Positions 18,795-27,573 of a DNA stretch of 64,000 nt are shown piece by piece (position 1 is the stretch's first letter; each line of letters opens with the position of its first letter). The position numbers and the translations under genes were made by a program. The notes below the pieces were generated by a model. That model made no database searches. It saw only the letters and a program-made list of their open reading frames with translations, and was not told the DNA's origin. Origin of the DNA: Prochlorococcus marinus str. MIT 1013 (lineage in GTDB: Bacteria; Cyanobacteriota; Cyanobacteriia; PCC-6307; Cyanobiaceae); assembly GCF_027359395.1 (NCBI RefSeq), contig NZ_CP114778.1, positions 248,001-312,000 of the forward strand. The letters are read 5' to 3'.

Positions 18795-19181
18795 TCAACC
18801 ACCATCAATCTGACATCCAACCATTGAGCCTCCTACTAAACCGGCTGGAATTGCCCACCAACGATCTTTTCCTCTGGATATTGCCGTAGCCAAGCCAGCA
18901 CCTAAAATACCTCCTGCAATTTTGCCTTCAGAGCAATCATTGTTATCAAATTCATTGGTATTAATTCCTGAGTCAACACCTGGGCAAGGAACTTCTACAG
19001 TTTCCTCCCACTTCTTGACATATCCGGGATCTTTTCTTGTTCCTGGAATATATTCTTCTCTATATTCGTTCCTAGTACAAGTTCTACTTGTTGAGTAACC
19101 TCGCTGATACTCATCTGCAAGAATTGTTGTTGATCCAGTGCAAATAAGAACTATAGAAAAAATTAAAGATTTACAATTCAT
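18795..19181 (-). CDS. Secreted protein with glycine-zipper segment, unknown
   Basis: A 128-residue protein with a signal peptide (residues 1-22, ending TILADE). The middle region is cysteine- and charge-containing (TCTRNEYREEYIPG). The C-terminal glycine-rich segment is GKIAGGILGAGLATAIS followed by IPAGLVGGSMVGC, a glycine-zipper pattern found in outer-membrane or envelope-associated proteins. Its ATG overlaps the stop of the DMT transporter gene by four bases (ATGA). Function is unknown. Confidence 0.65.
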   Translation of the reverse strand: MNCKSLIFSIVLICTGSTTILADEYQRGYSTSRTCTRNEYREEYIPGTRKDPGYVKKWEETVEVPCPGVDSGINTNEFDNNDCSEGKIAGGILGAGLATAISRGKDRWWAIPAGLVGGSMVGCQIDGG

Positions 19182-20086
19182 ATTTTTGCTCGTGAGATTT
19201 TGGATGCACTCATACTAATAATAGTGGAAATAAGTACGCAAAAACCACCTAAGTAAATTGAACTTGTTATTGTTTCTTTGAAAATGAATACTCCCCATAT
19301 ACTTGCAAAGATAACCTGGGAATAATTTAGGGAAGTTGCTTGGCCAGCTGGTAGTAGTCTTAAACCCTCTGTTATACAGAGTTGACCAATCTGTGTAAAA
19401 ACACCGATACCTATTATCCAGAACCAATCTGTTCCGATTGGTAAAACAAAATCATTAATAATAAAAGGAATAGATAAGGGGATCGAAACCAAAGGAAAGT
19501 AGTAAATAATAACAAGAGGGTGTTCTTTGGAAGATAATTTTCTTACACATATATATGCTAATGATGTCATCAATGCTCCCAATATTGCAATTATTATCGC
19601 TAATAGTGTTTCTTGAGTATTACTGTTGGGATTAAATTCTGGTTGACTAACTAAAACAATACCTATCCAACCAATAATGATTGAATATACAATTCTCATT
19701 AATATAAATTCTTTTAAAATTAAGTAAGCACATATCACTGTAAAAGTGGGATAAATGTATTGTATTACTGTTGCTGTTGCTATTGGTAATATTGTAAGAG
19801 CTTTGAAGATACAAAATAGTGCAACTGTTCCTAGTAAACCTCTTATAATTAATAATTTTTTCTGATATCCCCAAGGGTTGATTTTATTTTTATATAAGAA
19901 AAATCTTGTTAATATTATACTTATAGTAGCCCTAGCAAAAACAAGCTCTGAGATAGGTATCCTCCCCCCAACTGCCTTAACACAAACACTCATAAGGCTA
20001 AATGCAAAACCGCTTCCTATTAAAAATTTGATCCCTTTTATTTTTTCTTCAATATTAAATTCATCTGTAAGTTGTTTTTCTCTCAA
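19178..20086 (-). CDS. DMT-superfamily (EamA) transporter
   Basis: A 302-residue membrane protein with about ten hydrophobic helices arranged as two EamA repeats. The first repeat includes FSLMSVCVKAVGG and ends near ISQPEFNP; the second begins about residue 155 (LLAIIIAILGALMTSLAYICVRK). Members export or import small metabolites, but the substrate cannot be inferred. The downstream glycine-zipper gene overlaps its 3' end. It is divergent from dnaG. Confidence 0.8.
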   Translation of the reverse strand: MREKQLTDEFNIEEKIKGIKFLIGSGFAFSLMSVCVKAVGGRIPISELVFARATISIILTRFFLYKNKINPWGYQKKLLIIRGLLGTVALFCIFKALTILPIATATVIQYIYPTFTVICAYLILKEFILMRIVYSIIIGWIGIVLVSQPEFNPNSNTQETLLAIIIAILGALMTSLAYICVRKLSSKEHPLVIIYYFPLVSIPLSIPFIINDFVLPIGTDWFWIIGIGVFTQIGQLCITEGLRLLPAGQATSLNYSQVIFASIWGVFIFKETITSSIYLGGFCVLISTIISMSASKISRAKI

Positions 20087-20134
20087 TTTCTAAATCTCTC
20101 AACTAAATATTTAAAGATCAATTAAAATTATCAT

Positions 20135-22162
20135 ATGACTACTGCTCGACTACATCCTAGGACAATTGAGTCTGTCAAAGAGCGTGTAGACATTGTTGAT
20201 GTTGTTGGTGAACACGTCGTCTTAAAGAAAAAAGGTAAAGAATATGTTGGAATATGTCCTTTTCATGATGATAGTAAGCCTTCAATGTCAGTAATCCCTG
20301 GCAAGCAATTTTATTATTGTTTTTCATGTGGTGCGGGTGGGAATGCAATTAAATTTTTAATGGAGTTTCAAAGGCAAAGTTTTAGTGATGTTGTACTTGA
20401 GCTGGCTAAAAAATATCAAGTACCAATAGACACAGTTGAGGGACCTCAACAAGAAAGACTCAAGCAACAGATTTCACGTAGAGATACACTTTATCGTGTT
20501 TTAAAACTCGCTACAGGTTGGTTTAGAAATCAATTAAATTCACCATGTGGAGAAAATGCTCTTAATTATCTTAAAAATAAGCGTCATTTAAGTGATGGTA
20601 CTTTAATTAATTTTGAGCTTGGATATGCACCAGATAATTGGGATTCATTACTCAAATATTTTGTAGATATAGAAAAAATCAGTGTTGAGATCCTTGAATT
20701 GGCTGGATTAATTGTTCCTAGAAAAGGTGGTAATGGTTTTTATGACAGATTTCGTAATCGTATTATTGTTCCTATACATGACAGGCAAAAAAGAGTTATT
20801 GGTTTTGGAGGAAGAAGTCTTGATGGGTCAGAGCCTAAGTATTTAAATTCACCTGAGACTGAAATCTTTGAAAAAGGTAAAAATCTTTTTGGTTTAGACA
20901 AATCAGCCCTTTCAATTAGAAAAAAAGATTATGCAGTTGTAGTTGAAGGGTACTTTGATGTTATGGCACTTCATGATTCTGGCATTAAAAATGTTGTCGC
21001 CTCTTTGGGGACTGCCTTAAGTAGTAATCAAATTACGCTTCTTTCTCGTTCTACCGATAGTAAAAAGATCCTTTTAAATTTTGACTCAGATAATGCTGGG
21101 ATTCGTGCTGCTAATCGCGCTATTAGTGAGGTAGAAAACCTTGCTATTCAAGGTCAGCTAGATTTAAGAGTTCTTCAATTACCTTCAGGCAAAGATCCAG
21201 ATGAGTTCCTTAAGGATAATTCACCATCCGAATATGAAGCATTAGCAGTGAAATCTCCTCTTTGGATGGATTGGCAAATAGATCAATCATTAAAGGATTT
21301 AGATTTAAATAAATCTGATCAATTCCAGGAAGCTGTTAGTACTTTAGTAAGTCTTCTTGGCAAGTTACCTCAAACAGCTATCAGAACACATTATTTACAG
21401 AAGGTCGCTCAGCGTCTTAGTGGAGGTCAAGGTAGATTCGCTCTGCAACTAGAAGAAGATTTACGTAGCCAAATCAGTGGTCAAAGATGGCACGGACGTT
21501 CAAAGAAATATGATAAACCTCAAGAAGTTAGTCTAAGAGAAAGAAGCGAAGCAGACATCCTTTTTACTTATATTCACTGTCCTAACTATCGATCATATAT
21601 TCGTTACGAATTGAGGTTAAGGGATTTAGATGATTTTGCAATCAATCATCATCGAGCAATATGGTCAACTATAACTAACATTGAGGAGAATAAGTTCGGT
21701 TCTGAAACTGTTGAGAAGATAAATCGTTATAAAGATTCAAATAATATTTTAGCCGATGTCGAGTTAATGAAAAATTTGTTAGATAACTTTCTCGTTAATG
21801 ATAATGAACATCTTTCTAAACTTAACCCTTTAATAGAGGCTTCTGAACTTCGTTTAGCAACACTAAGTGACCCTGAGTCGCTTATCCGTGGAGCCCTAGC
21901 TGCTCTAGAAAAGCAAAAATCCTTAAAACGTTGTAGACATTTAATTGATGCATGGAGTTCTCAGCGATTACAGACTCTTGAAAACTGTATATCCTCTCTT
22001 ATTGCTCAGGAAAGTTCTGAGCCTAGTAATTCATCAGATATGGAACAAAAAGTTATTAGTATGTTTGAAGAGTTAAATAATGACGCTATAAATTTTCAGC
22101 AACTTTACTATGCTGAGAGAAAACATATATTAAATTTAGATCAACAGCGATGTTTTAAATAA
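20135..22162 (+). CDS. dnaG: DNA primase
   Basis: Synthesises RNA primers at the replication fork. The N-terminal zinc finger is visible as CPFHDD followed by CFSCGAGGNAI (about residues 44-73). The TOPRIM core includes VVEGYFDVMAL and the later LNFDSDNAGIRAA metal-binding segment, and KYLNSPET marks the RNA polymerase domain. The C-terminal helicase-binding part is divergent, as usual. Length 675 residues. The small 99-residue gene follows after 22 bases. Confidence 0.95.
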   Translation: MTTARLHPRTIESVKERVDIVDVVGEHVVLKKKGKEYVGICPFHDDSKPSMSVIPGKQFYYCFSCGAGGNAIKFLMEFQRQSFSDVVLELAKKYQVPIDTVEGPQQERLKQQISRRDTLYRVLKLATGWFRNQLNSPCGENALNYLKNKRHLSDGTLINFELGYAPDNWDSLLKYFVDIEKISVEILELAGLIVPRKGGNGFYDRFRNRIIVPIHDRQKRVIGFGGRSLDGSEPKYLNSPETEIFEKGKNLFGLDKSALSIRKKDYAVVVEGYFDVMALHDSGIKNVVASLGTALSSNQITLLSRSTDSKKILLNFDSDNAGIRAANRAISEVENLAIQGQLDLRVLQLPSGKDPDEFLKDNSPSEYEALAVKSPLWMDWQIDQSLKDLDLNKSDQFQEAVSTLVSLLGKLPQTAIRTHYLQKVAQRLSGGQGRFALQLEEDLRSQISGQRWHGRSKKYDKPQEVSLRERSEADILFTYIHCPNYRSYIRYELRLRDLDDFAINHHRAIWSTITNIEENKFGSETVEKINRYKDSNNILADVELMKNLLDNFLVNDNEHLSKLNPLIEASELRLATLSDPESLIRGALAALEKQKSLKRCRHLIDAWSSQRLQTLENCISSLIAQESSEPSNSSDMEQKVISMFEELNNDAINFQQLYYAERKHILNLDQQRCFK

Positions 22163-22184
22163 TTTTTAATAGCTATATTTATCA

Positions 22185-22484
22185 ATGAAAAATTCCTCTC
22201 CCTTTAATTTAGAAGAATGTTCTTTATCTAATGAACTTTGGCCTAATTTTATCAATAAAATTGGACTTATTAAAGCAAAGTTAGCTGTACAGCAATCTCT
22301 CGATCTTCAGAGAATGCAGGGATCGACTGCTACTCTTCCTGTTCTTATCCTTGAGACATGTGGAACAGCTCTTGTTAATTCTAAGGCTGTTAAGACCTGT
22401 ATTGGTCTTTCTTACTTGGACCAAGGAATGGTTTTGATTTTTAGTAGTAAATTAAAGGCTATTCAATTACTTAGAGACAATTAA
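22185..22484 (+). CDS. Conserved small protein downstream of dnaG, unknown
   Basis: A 99-residue, probably soluble protein. It has an N-terminal acidic region, a helix rich in K, A, Q and L (KAKLAVQQSLDLQRMQ), and then alternating hydrophobic strands (LPVLILETCG and GMVLIFSSKLKAI). I recognise no family. The position 22 bases after dnaG and the absence of a competing frame support it as a gene co-transcribed with dnaG. Confidence 0.6.
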   Translation: MKNSSPFNLEECSLSNELWPNFINKIGLIKAKLAVQQSLDLQRMQGSTATLPVLILETCGTALVNSKAVKTCIGLSYLDQGMVLIFSSKLKAIQLLRDN

Positions 22485-22497
22485 TATTACTTGATTA

Positions 22498-22956
22498 TTA
22501 TAGACAATATTTTTTTAATTCTTTTTCTACTAATTTTGGTTTGTCTTCTAATATATATGCTTGTCTTTCCTTTTCTTCCTCTCCAGATATTTTTATAGAT
22601 CCATTTAAAGCCTTCAATTTCGATGAGTTCATTGATAATTTTCTATCTATTTTTAATAGATTTCCATTGTTGCATTCTTGAGCAACATGAACAGCTTCAT
22701 GTCTTAAAGCTTTTTTTATATGTAAGGCTGTCCTTTCATGAATATCCTTATCTTTCTTTCTTAGAAGCGTATAGCCTCCTCTCATCTTTGCATTGCTTGT
22801 ACAAATGATAATTTCCTTTTTTTTTCTATCAAAGAAGCCTACATAGCTTTCACTTAATAAACATAGTTTTGTATTTTCTGCTGTTTTATATCCTGCCTTT
22901 TCAATTATTTTTATTATTTCTACTTCTGTTCTATCTAAAAAATCTATGAACTCCAT
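22498..22956 (-). CDS. Putative zinc-metallopeptidase-like protein (HExxH)
   Basis: A 152-residue protein containing HEAVH, which fits the HExxH zinc-binding motif (ALRHEAVHVAQEC). A glutamate-rich helix, EEEKERQAYILE, about 40 residues later could supply the third ligand as in gluzincins. There is no signal peptide or membrane helix, so it is cytoplasmic. It lies 96 bases downstream of umuC on the same strand, so it may be part of the SOS-type module or simply adjacent. Catalytic activity is an inference from the motif. Confidence 0.55.
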   Translation of the reverse strand: MEFIDFLDRTEVEIIKIIEKAGYKTAENTKLCLLSESYVGFFDRKKKEIIICTSNAKMRGGYTLLRKKDKDIHERTALHIKKALRHEAVHVAQECNNGNLLKIDRKLSMNSSKLKALNGSIKISGEEEKERQAYILEDKPKLVEKELKKYCL

Positions 22957-23052
22957 TATTTTTTATTTTAAGATTATTATTTATATTAATTTAGCATAAA
23001 ACTTTATTTCAATTCTAATATGTAGCATCATTGTTAAATATTATACTAACTA

Positions 23053-24330
23053 CTAATTAGCATATATAGTTGGAATGTTTTCTATATTTGTTGTCTTTAT
23101 ACTAGATAGTTTTTTTCTTCGCGGTCTCCATTCTTTTTCAATAATTGATGATCCCCAACCTATTGTATCTATACCATTTCTCGAATTAATATTATCTATT
23201 ATATTATCTAGTCTCTGCAGATATAAGTCTTCTTGAATATCTTGTTTATCAAATATTAGGTTTTGTTTGTATTTATTGCTTTGAAGTTTATGCAATATCA
23301 CACCAGCCTTTATAAATTTTTTATAAGGTTTAAAAATTTCTTTCGTTAGCGATAGACTTTTATCAATCATTATTTTTGAGTTAGAAGTTGGGAAGCTTAA
23401 TTTTTCTGTTGCTTCACTTTTAAAAAAATCTTTTGAATGAGTATTTGTATTCGTAAAAACTGTGATTGCTGAAGATGATTGATTATATTTTCGAAGTTTA
23501 GCACTTGCGATTAAGACATATTTAATGATTACTTGACTCAATTCTTCTAAACTATCTATTGGATATGAAAGACTTCTGCTTACACAGATTTCTTTTCGAT
23601 CTGATGATTTTTCTTTTATTGGGATACAGAGCTTTCCTTTTAATTCATTTTGAATACGTAGACCAACAACACCATATTTTTCTTTGATTTGGTCGTTTGA
23701 CATATCTCTAAGCTCTAGAGCATTAGTGACCCCTTTGCTCTTTAGCCATATGGACATTCTTTTACCTATCCCCCAAACTTTATCTACTTTAATTAGATTA
23801 AGATAAGGATCTTTGTTTCGAATAATACCTATATCAAAGATACCTGAATTGTTTTGTATTCTTTTTGCTAGATGATTAGAAATTTTTGATAAAACTTTTG
23901 TCTCACCAATACCGATAGCTATTGGTATTCCTATGTTTTGATAAACTAAAGCTCTTAAATCTTTTCCCCATTGATATAAGCACTTATCTTTTGGACGTTT
24001 TATCGTTCCAAATGCTTCATCTATAGAATAGATTTCCAGCTCTTCACAATTATTTCTTAGTAGTTGCATTAATCGATTACTTATATCACCGTAAAGCTCA
24101 TAATTTGAACTTCTTACTTTTATATTTAATTGAGTTAGCTTATTCTTTAACTTGAAATAAGGCTGTCCCATAGGGATTCCCATCTTTCTAGCCTCTGAAC
24201 TGCGAGCTATTATGCATCCATCATTATTCGAAAGTACAACTAAGCCCTTTCCTTTTATAGAAGGATCGATCAATTGTTCACACGAGGCATAGAAATTATT
24301 TCCATCAATTTGAAGTATTGCTTTGGACAT
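23053..24330 (-). CDS. umuC: Translesion DNA polymerase V catalytic subunit
   Basis: A Y-family polymerase of 425 residues. The N-terminal palm shows QIDGNNFYASCEQ with the first catalytic aspartate, and YSIDEAFG carries the second acidic pair. VWGIGKRMSIWLKSKG is the helix-hairpin-helix thumb. The C-terminal UmuC-specific little-finger region ends near NGIDTIGWGSS. It follows umuD with a 2-base gap, so the two are one operon. It performs error-prone bypass of DNA lesions when activated by UmuD'. Confidence 0.94.
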   Translation of the reverse strand: MSKAILQIDGNNFYASCEQLIDPSIKGKGLVVLSNNDGCIIARSSEARKMGIPMGQPYFKLKNKLTQLNIKVRSSNYELYGDISNRLMQLLRNNCEELEIYSIDEAFGTIKRPKDKCLYQWGKDLRALVYQNIGIPIAIGIGETKVLSKISNHLAKRIQNNSGIFDIGIIRNKDPYLNLIKVDKVWGIGKRMSIWLKSKGVTNALELRDMSNDQIKEKYGVVGLRIQNELKGKLCIPIKEKSSDRKEICVSRSLSYPIDSLEELSQVIIKYVLIASAKLRKYNQSSSAITVFTNTNTHSKDFFKSEATEKLSFPTSNSKIMIDKSLSLTKEIFKPYKKFIKAGVILHKLQSNKYKQNLIFDKQDIQEDLYLQRLDNIIDNINSRNGIDTIGWGSSIIEKEWRPRRKKLSSIKTTNIENIPTIYAN

Positions 24331-24332
24331 AA

Positions 24333-24779
24333 TTAGGCTTTTGTTTTTTTTAGTTCATGTATCGAATAAATCGCTACTCCCCATATTTGTATATCTATAT
24401 ATTCATATATGTTTATTGCTGGATAATTTTCTTTATCTGCTCTTAGATAATAATTATCTTGCTTTTTTATAAGTCTTTTTAAAGTAAATTCTCCATCCAA
24501 GAGAGCAACTACAATATGTCCAGACTTTGGATTTATACTGCGATCTATTATTAATAAATCATTATTATAAATGCCTGCGTTATTCATTGAACTACCGCTT
24601 ACACGTAGAAAGAACGTACTTATTGGATTTTTGATTAAGTATTTATTTAGATCGATCCCGAGTTCTATGTAGTCTTCTGCAGGAGAAGGGAAACCTGCCG
24701 AAATAGTTTCTGTTACTAATGGAATTAATATTGTCGACGAATCTTCATTTAATGAAGAGTGCGAACTCTTTGAATCCAT
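24333..24779 (-). CDS. umuD: UmuD-type S24 autoprotease, polymerase V accessory subunit
   Basis: A 148-residue LexA/UmuD-type protein. The self-cleavage site is Ala28-Gly29 (SAGFPSPAEDY). The catalytic serine is S64 in VSGSSM, matching E. coli S60, and the lysine is K101 in GEFTLKRL, matching E. coli K97. RecA filaments would stimulate cleavage to UmuD', the active partner of UmuC. There is no N-terminal helix-turn-helix, so it is not LexA. The ATG is 12 bases after a large dyad that probably controls the operon. Confidence 0.93.
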   Translation of the reverse strand: MDSKSSHSSLNEDSSTILIPLVTETISAGFPSPAEDYIELGIDLNKYLIKNPISTFFLRVSGSSMNNAGIYNNDLLIIDRSINPKSGHIVVALLDGEFTLKRLIKKQDNYYLRADKENYPAINIYEYIDIQIWGVAIYSIHELKKTKA

Positions 24780-24791
24780 AGGCCCAGATCA

Positions 24792-24831
24792 ACACAAACA
24801 GTATAGTACATACGAACTATACTGTTTGTGT
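24792..24831 (-). promoter_or_regulatory. Dyad operator/promoter of umuDC with LexA-like box
   Basis: A perfect 16-bp inverted repeat, ACACAAACAGTATAGT (24792-24807) and its complement (24816-24831), flanks an 8-base centre. On the minus strand the centre reads AGTTCGTATGTACT, one mismatch from the cyanobacterial LexA box RGTACNNNDGTWCB. TATACT at 24805-24800 is a good -10 candidate, placing the start near 24793 with a very short leader before umuD. The dyad also lies 4 bases after the rlmH stop, but no T-run follows on that strand, so an operator is more likely than a terminator. Confidence 0.7.
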
Positions 24832-24835
24832 ATTT

Positions 24836-25273
24836 TTATTCCTTGTGGTAAGGACCTCCTTGGGTAATGGTTTTTGCGCGGTAGAGTTGTTCTATTAGTA
24901 AAAGGCGAGCTATTTCATGTTGAAAAGTTAAATGTGAAAGACTTAGTTGCCAAGAGGCGGAATTGTTGAGGGAAGGAGGGAGGCCCGAAGCACCTCCAAT
25001 AACAAAAATAATATTTTGATTGTGAGAATTTAGAAGTTTTGTTGCTAGTTGATTTGAAGTTAAAGATTCTCCATTTTCATTAAGAGTTACGAGGATTTCA
25101 TTTTTCGTTATGATTTCTTTGATCATATGTTCTTCTTTTGTTTGGTTGTTGTCTTTTATTTCTATAATTTTTAAACCAGGTAATCTTTTTAAGTACATTT
25201 CTATACCTTCTTGAATCCATTTTTTTTTAATTTTTCCAATGGCAATGATTTTGTAATGTGAAATATTAAGCAT
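24836..25273 (-). CDS. rlmH: 23S rRNA pseudouridine-1915 N3-methyltransferase
   Basis: A SPOUT-fold methyltransferase acting on helix 69 of 23S rRNA in assembled ribosomes. FVIGGASGLP is the SAM-binding knot motif, and the C-terminal LSHLTFQHEIARLLLIEQLYRA and HKE tail are diagnostic. I use the ATG at 25273, giving 145 residues, because homologues begin just before YKIIAIGKIKK. The alternative ATG at 25300 would overlap the upstream gene by 14 bases. Confidence 0.93.
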   Translation of the reverse strand: MLNISHYKIIAIGKIKKKWIQEGIEMYLKRLPGLKIIEIKDNNQTKEEHMIKEIITKNEILVTLNENGESLTSNQLATKLLNSHNQNIIFVIGGASGLPPSLNNSASWQLSLSHLTFQHEIARLLLIEQLYRAKTITQGGPYHKE

Positions 25274-25286
25274 AAAAAAGATATTT

Positions 25287-25652
25287 CTAATCGATATCAT
25301 CTTCGAGTAGAAATTGTTGAAATTGGGTATATAGGTTTAGTGAGTCTTCACTTGTAAGATCTTTAGAATTTTCATTGATAGATGGATCTAAGTTGGAAGA
25401 AATTTTCACATTATTTGATTCAAGTTTTTTCAGTCTTTCTAATAAATGAGGTGGTACATTGCCATCGGAACTTATTTCCATCAACTCTCGAAAAAGTTGT
25501 TCAGGGTTTGTTTCGATTTCAACAGGGTGTAACTTGTGATTTTTTGTTTCTTTTTGATTTTTTAATTCATTTGATTGAGGTTTTGATATTTCTTTAGGAA
25601 GTTTTCGTCCTAGTTCTTTTAAGCGTTCAAGGCTATGGCTATCAAAAGTCAT
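25287..25652 (-). CDS. Conserved acidic protein upstream of rlmH, unknown
   Basis: A 121-residue hydrophilic protein. I chose the ATG at 25652 (MTFDSHSLERLKELG); the frame is open further upstream, but that part would overlap the ksgA start and is hydrophobic-poor AT-rich sequence. Two similar short helices appear (LERLKELGRKLP and LERLKKLESNN), with a Gln/Asn/Ser-rich linker. The C-terminus is acidic (FLLEDDID). No family is certain. It lies 13 bases before rlmH and is probably co-transcribed with it. Confidence 0.65.
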   Translation of the reverse strand: MTFDSHSLERLKELGRKLPKEISKPQSNELKNQKETKNHKLHPVEIETNPEQLFRELMEISSDGNVPPHLLERLKKLESNNVKISSNLDPSINENSKDLTSEDSLNLYTQFQQFLLEDDID

Positions 25653-25763
25653 TTTAAAAAATGTATATTGATTGAAGATCTTCTTGTGAGTATATTTTAA
25701 ATAATTTATTTTTATTTGAGTGAAATATGTGATTGTTTCTAATGTGGTTTGAAGATTGTTCGT

Positions 25764-26636
25764 ATGGGTGATAACACTTTGAATTATTTTAGGCATATCC
25801 CTAGAAAACGCTTTGGGCAACATTGGTTGAAAGACCAGGTTGTCTTGGATCAAATAGTTAAAGCTGCCGAATTGAATTCTGAAGATTGCGTATTAGAAGT
25901 TGGTCCAGGTAAAGGAGCTTTAACTGAAAAATTAATTGAATCCCAAGCAAGATTCATCCAAGCAATTGAGCTGGATAGAGATTTGGTTGTTGGTTTGAAA
26001 AAACGTTTTAGTCGTCAAATTAAATTTAGTTTGAAAGAGGGGGATGTTCTATCTGCTCCACTGGAGGCTGAAAATGGACTGACTATTAACAAGGTTGTAG
26101 CTAACATTCCATATAACATCACGGGGCCACTATTAAAAAGATTGATTGGTGAATTAAGAAAAGGACCTGAATATAGTTTTGAAACTTTAGTTTTACTTAT
26201 GCAAAAGGAAGTTGCACAAAGACTTGTAGCCTTACCTGGAACTAGTAACTTTAGTGCCTTAAGTGTACGGATTCAGCTTTTAGCAAAATGTAATCTCGTA
26301 TGTGATGTGCCCTCTAAATGTTTTCAACCGGCACCTAAGGTGGATTCCAAAGTAGTTAAGATTTCACCCTTCGTACCTAGTGAGCCAGATTTTTATAAAA
26401 TAGGGAATTTGTTAGAGCAACTTTTGAAACATGCTTTTGCTGGTAGAAGAAAGAAATTACGAAACACGATTGGAAGTTTTGTTACTTCTAACGATCAGAT
26501 AAACGAATTTTTAGCCTACAGAGGTATTAGTCTTGATCAAAGACCACAGGAAATTTCACCTTCCAATTGGTTCGCCTTGGCAAAAGCTTTAAAAGAAACT
26601 TGTGTTATTGAAAATGGTCCCTTCCAAAGCAAATAA
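25764..26636 (+). CDS. ksgA: 16S rRNA dimethyladenosine transferase
   Basis: Dimethylates two adjacent adenines near the 3' end of 16S rRNA. RKRFGQHWLKD at the N-terminus, the SAM motif LEVGPGKGALTEKL and the catalytic NIPYNITGPL (NxPY) are present. I use the ATG at 25764, which gives 290 residues; a TTG at 25749 is possible. The 3' end overlaps the ispE start by 23 bases. The pair ksgA-ispE is a common bacterial neighbourhood. Confidence 0.95.
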   Translation: MGDNTLNYFRHIPRKRFGQHWLKDQVVLDQIVKAAELNSEDCVLEVGPGKGALTEKLIESQARFIQAIELDRDLVVGLKKRFSRQIKFSLKEGDVLSAPLEAENGLTINKVVANIPYNITGPLLKRLIGELRKGPEYSFETLVLLMQKEVAQRLVALPGTSNFSALSVRIQLLAKCNLVCDVPSKCFQPAPKVDSKVVKISPFVPSEPDFYKIGNLLEQLLKHAFAGRRKKLRNTIGSFVTSNDQINEFLAYRGISLDQRPQEISPSNWFALAKALKETCVIENGPFQSK

Positions 26637-27573
26637 AGATTTTCTTATCGCAGAAGCACATGCAAAAATCAATCTACATCTAGAGATTTTAGGTATTAGA
26701 AACGATGGCTTTCATGAATTAGCAATGGTCATGCAAAGTATTAATTTAAGTGATCAATTGAAGATGATAAAAAGTGGAGATAATAATATTACTCTTAGAT
26801 CTAATAATAACGAGATAAGTAATGGTGAGGATAATCTAATAATAAAAGCTGCAAAGTTGTTGAGAAATAAAGTAGGAAATACACAATTAGGTGTTGAGAT
26901 TAAACTTGAAAAAAATATCCCTATTGGTGCAGGATTGGCAGGCGGATCTACAGATGCAGCTGCAACATTGGTTGGATTAAATAAACTCTGGAGGTTAAAC
27001 CTTAAGACTGAGGAATTAGAGAACTTATCAAAAGAAATAGGGTCAGATATCCCTTTTTGCATATCAGGAGGTAGGCAGATCTGTTTTGGTAGAGGTGAGA
27101 TTTTAGAAAAATTAAAATTTGATCAGTTTAAATTGGGTCTTATTTTGGTTAAAGATCCTTCAATACAAGTTTCTACTCCAATTGCATATAAAACATATAA
27201 AGAACAGTATGGTGATAGCTATCTTGAAGATGATAGGGATTTTGAGAACAAGAGAAGCATGATCAGATCTAATGACTGGTCTGATCAGTCGCTATTAAAT
27301 AATCGCAAAGAAATACAAAATGATTTACAAAAAAGCGTTCGCCCCATAACACCAGAGGTCGAAAAGTCATTGAATATATTGTCTCGTTTACCTCATTCCC
27401 GTCTCGTTTCAATGAGTGGTTCTGGTCCAAGTTGTTTTGCCTTGTTTCAAAATTATGACCAGGCAAATAAAGTACTTAAAGAACATGTTAATGAATTTGA
27501 AAGAGCTGGTTTATCAGCTTGGGCATGTTCAATGATGTCTAATGGAGTTCAATTACGAAATGAATTCACCTAG
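26614..27573 (+). CDS. ispE: 4-diphosphocytidyl-2-C-methyl-D-erythritol kinase
   Basis: A GHMP kinase of the non-mevalonate isoprenoid pathway that phosphorylates CDP-methylerythritol. The N-terminus has AHAKINLHLEI, the ATP-binding loop is IPIGAGLAGGSTDAA, and the late MSGSGPSCFAL motif is typical. The ATG at 26614 is preferred over a GTG at 26602. dxs from the same pathway lies at 44.8 kb in this window. The gene overlaps ksgA upstream and the DUF3082 gene downstream. Confidence 0.95.
   Translation: MVPSKANKDFLIAEAHAKINLHLEILGIRNDGFHELAMVMQSINLSDQLKMIKSGDNNITLRSNNNEISNGEDNLIIKAAKLLRNKVGNTQLGVEIKLEKNIPIGAGLAGGSTDAAATLVGLNKLWRLNLKTEELENLSKEIGSDIPFCISGGRQICFGRGEILEKLKFDQFKLGLILVKDPSIQVSTPIAYKTYKEQYGDSYLEDDRDFENKRSMIRSNDWSDQSLLNNRKEIQNDLQKSVRPITPEVEKSLNILSRLPHSRLVSMSGSGPSCFALFQNYDQANKVLKEHVNEFERAGLSAWACSMMSNGVQLRNEFT

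Noticed and set aside
24792-24831. Dyad read as an rlmH terminator
   Set aside because: The hairpin is strong but is not followed by a T-run on the minus strand, and its core fits a LexA operator and promoter better.
27542-27559. Upstream ATG of the DUF3082 gene
   Set aside because: It adds only six residues inside ispE; the ATG at 27560 has the better placed GGAG, though the choice is not certain.
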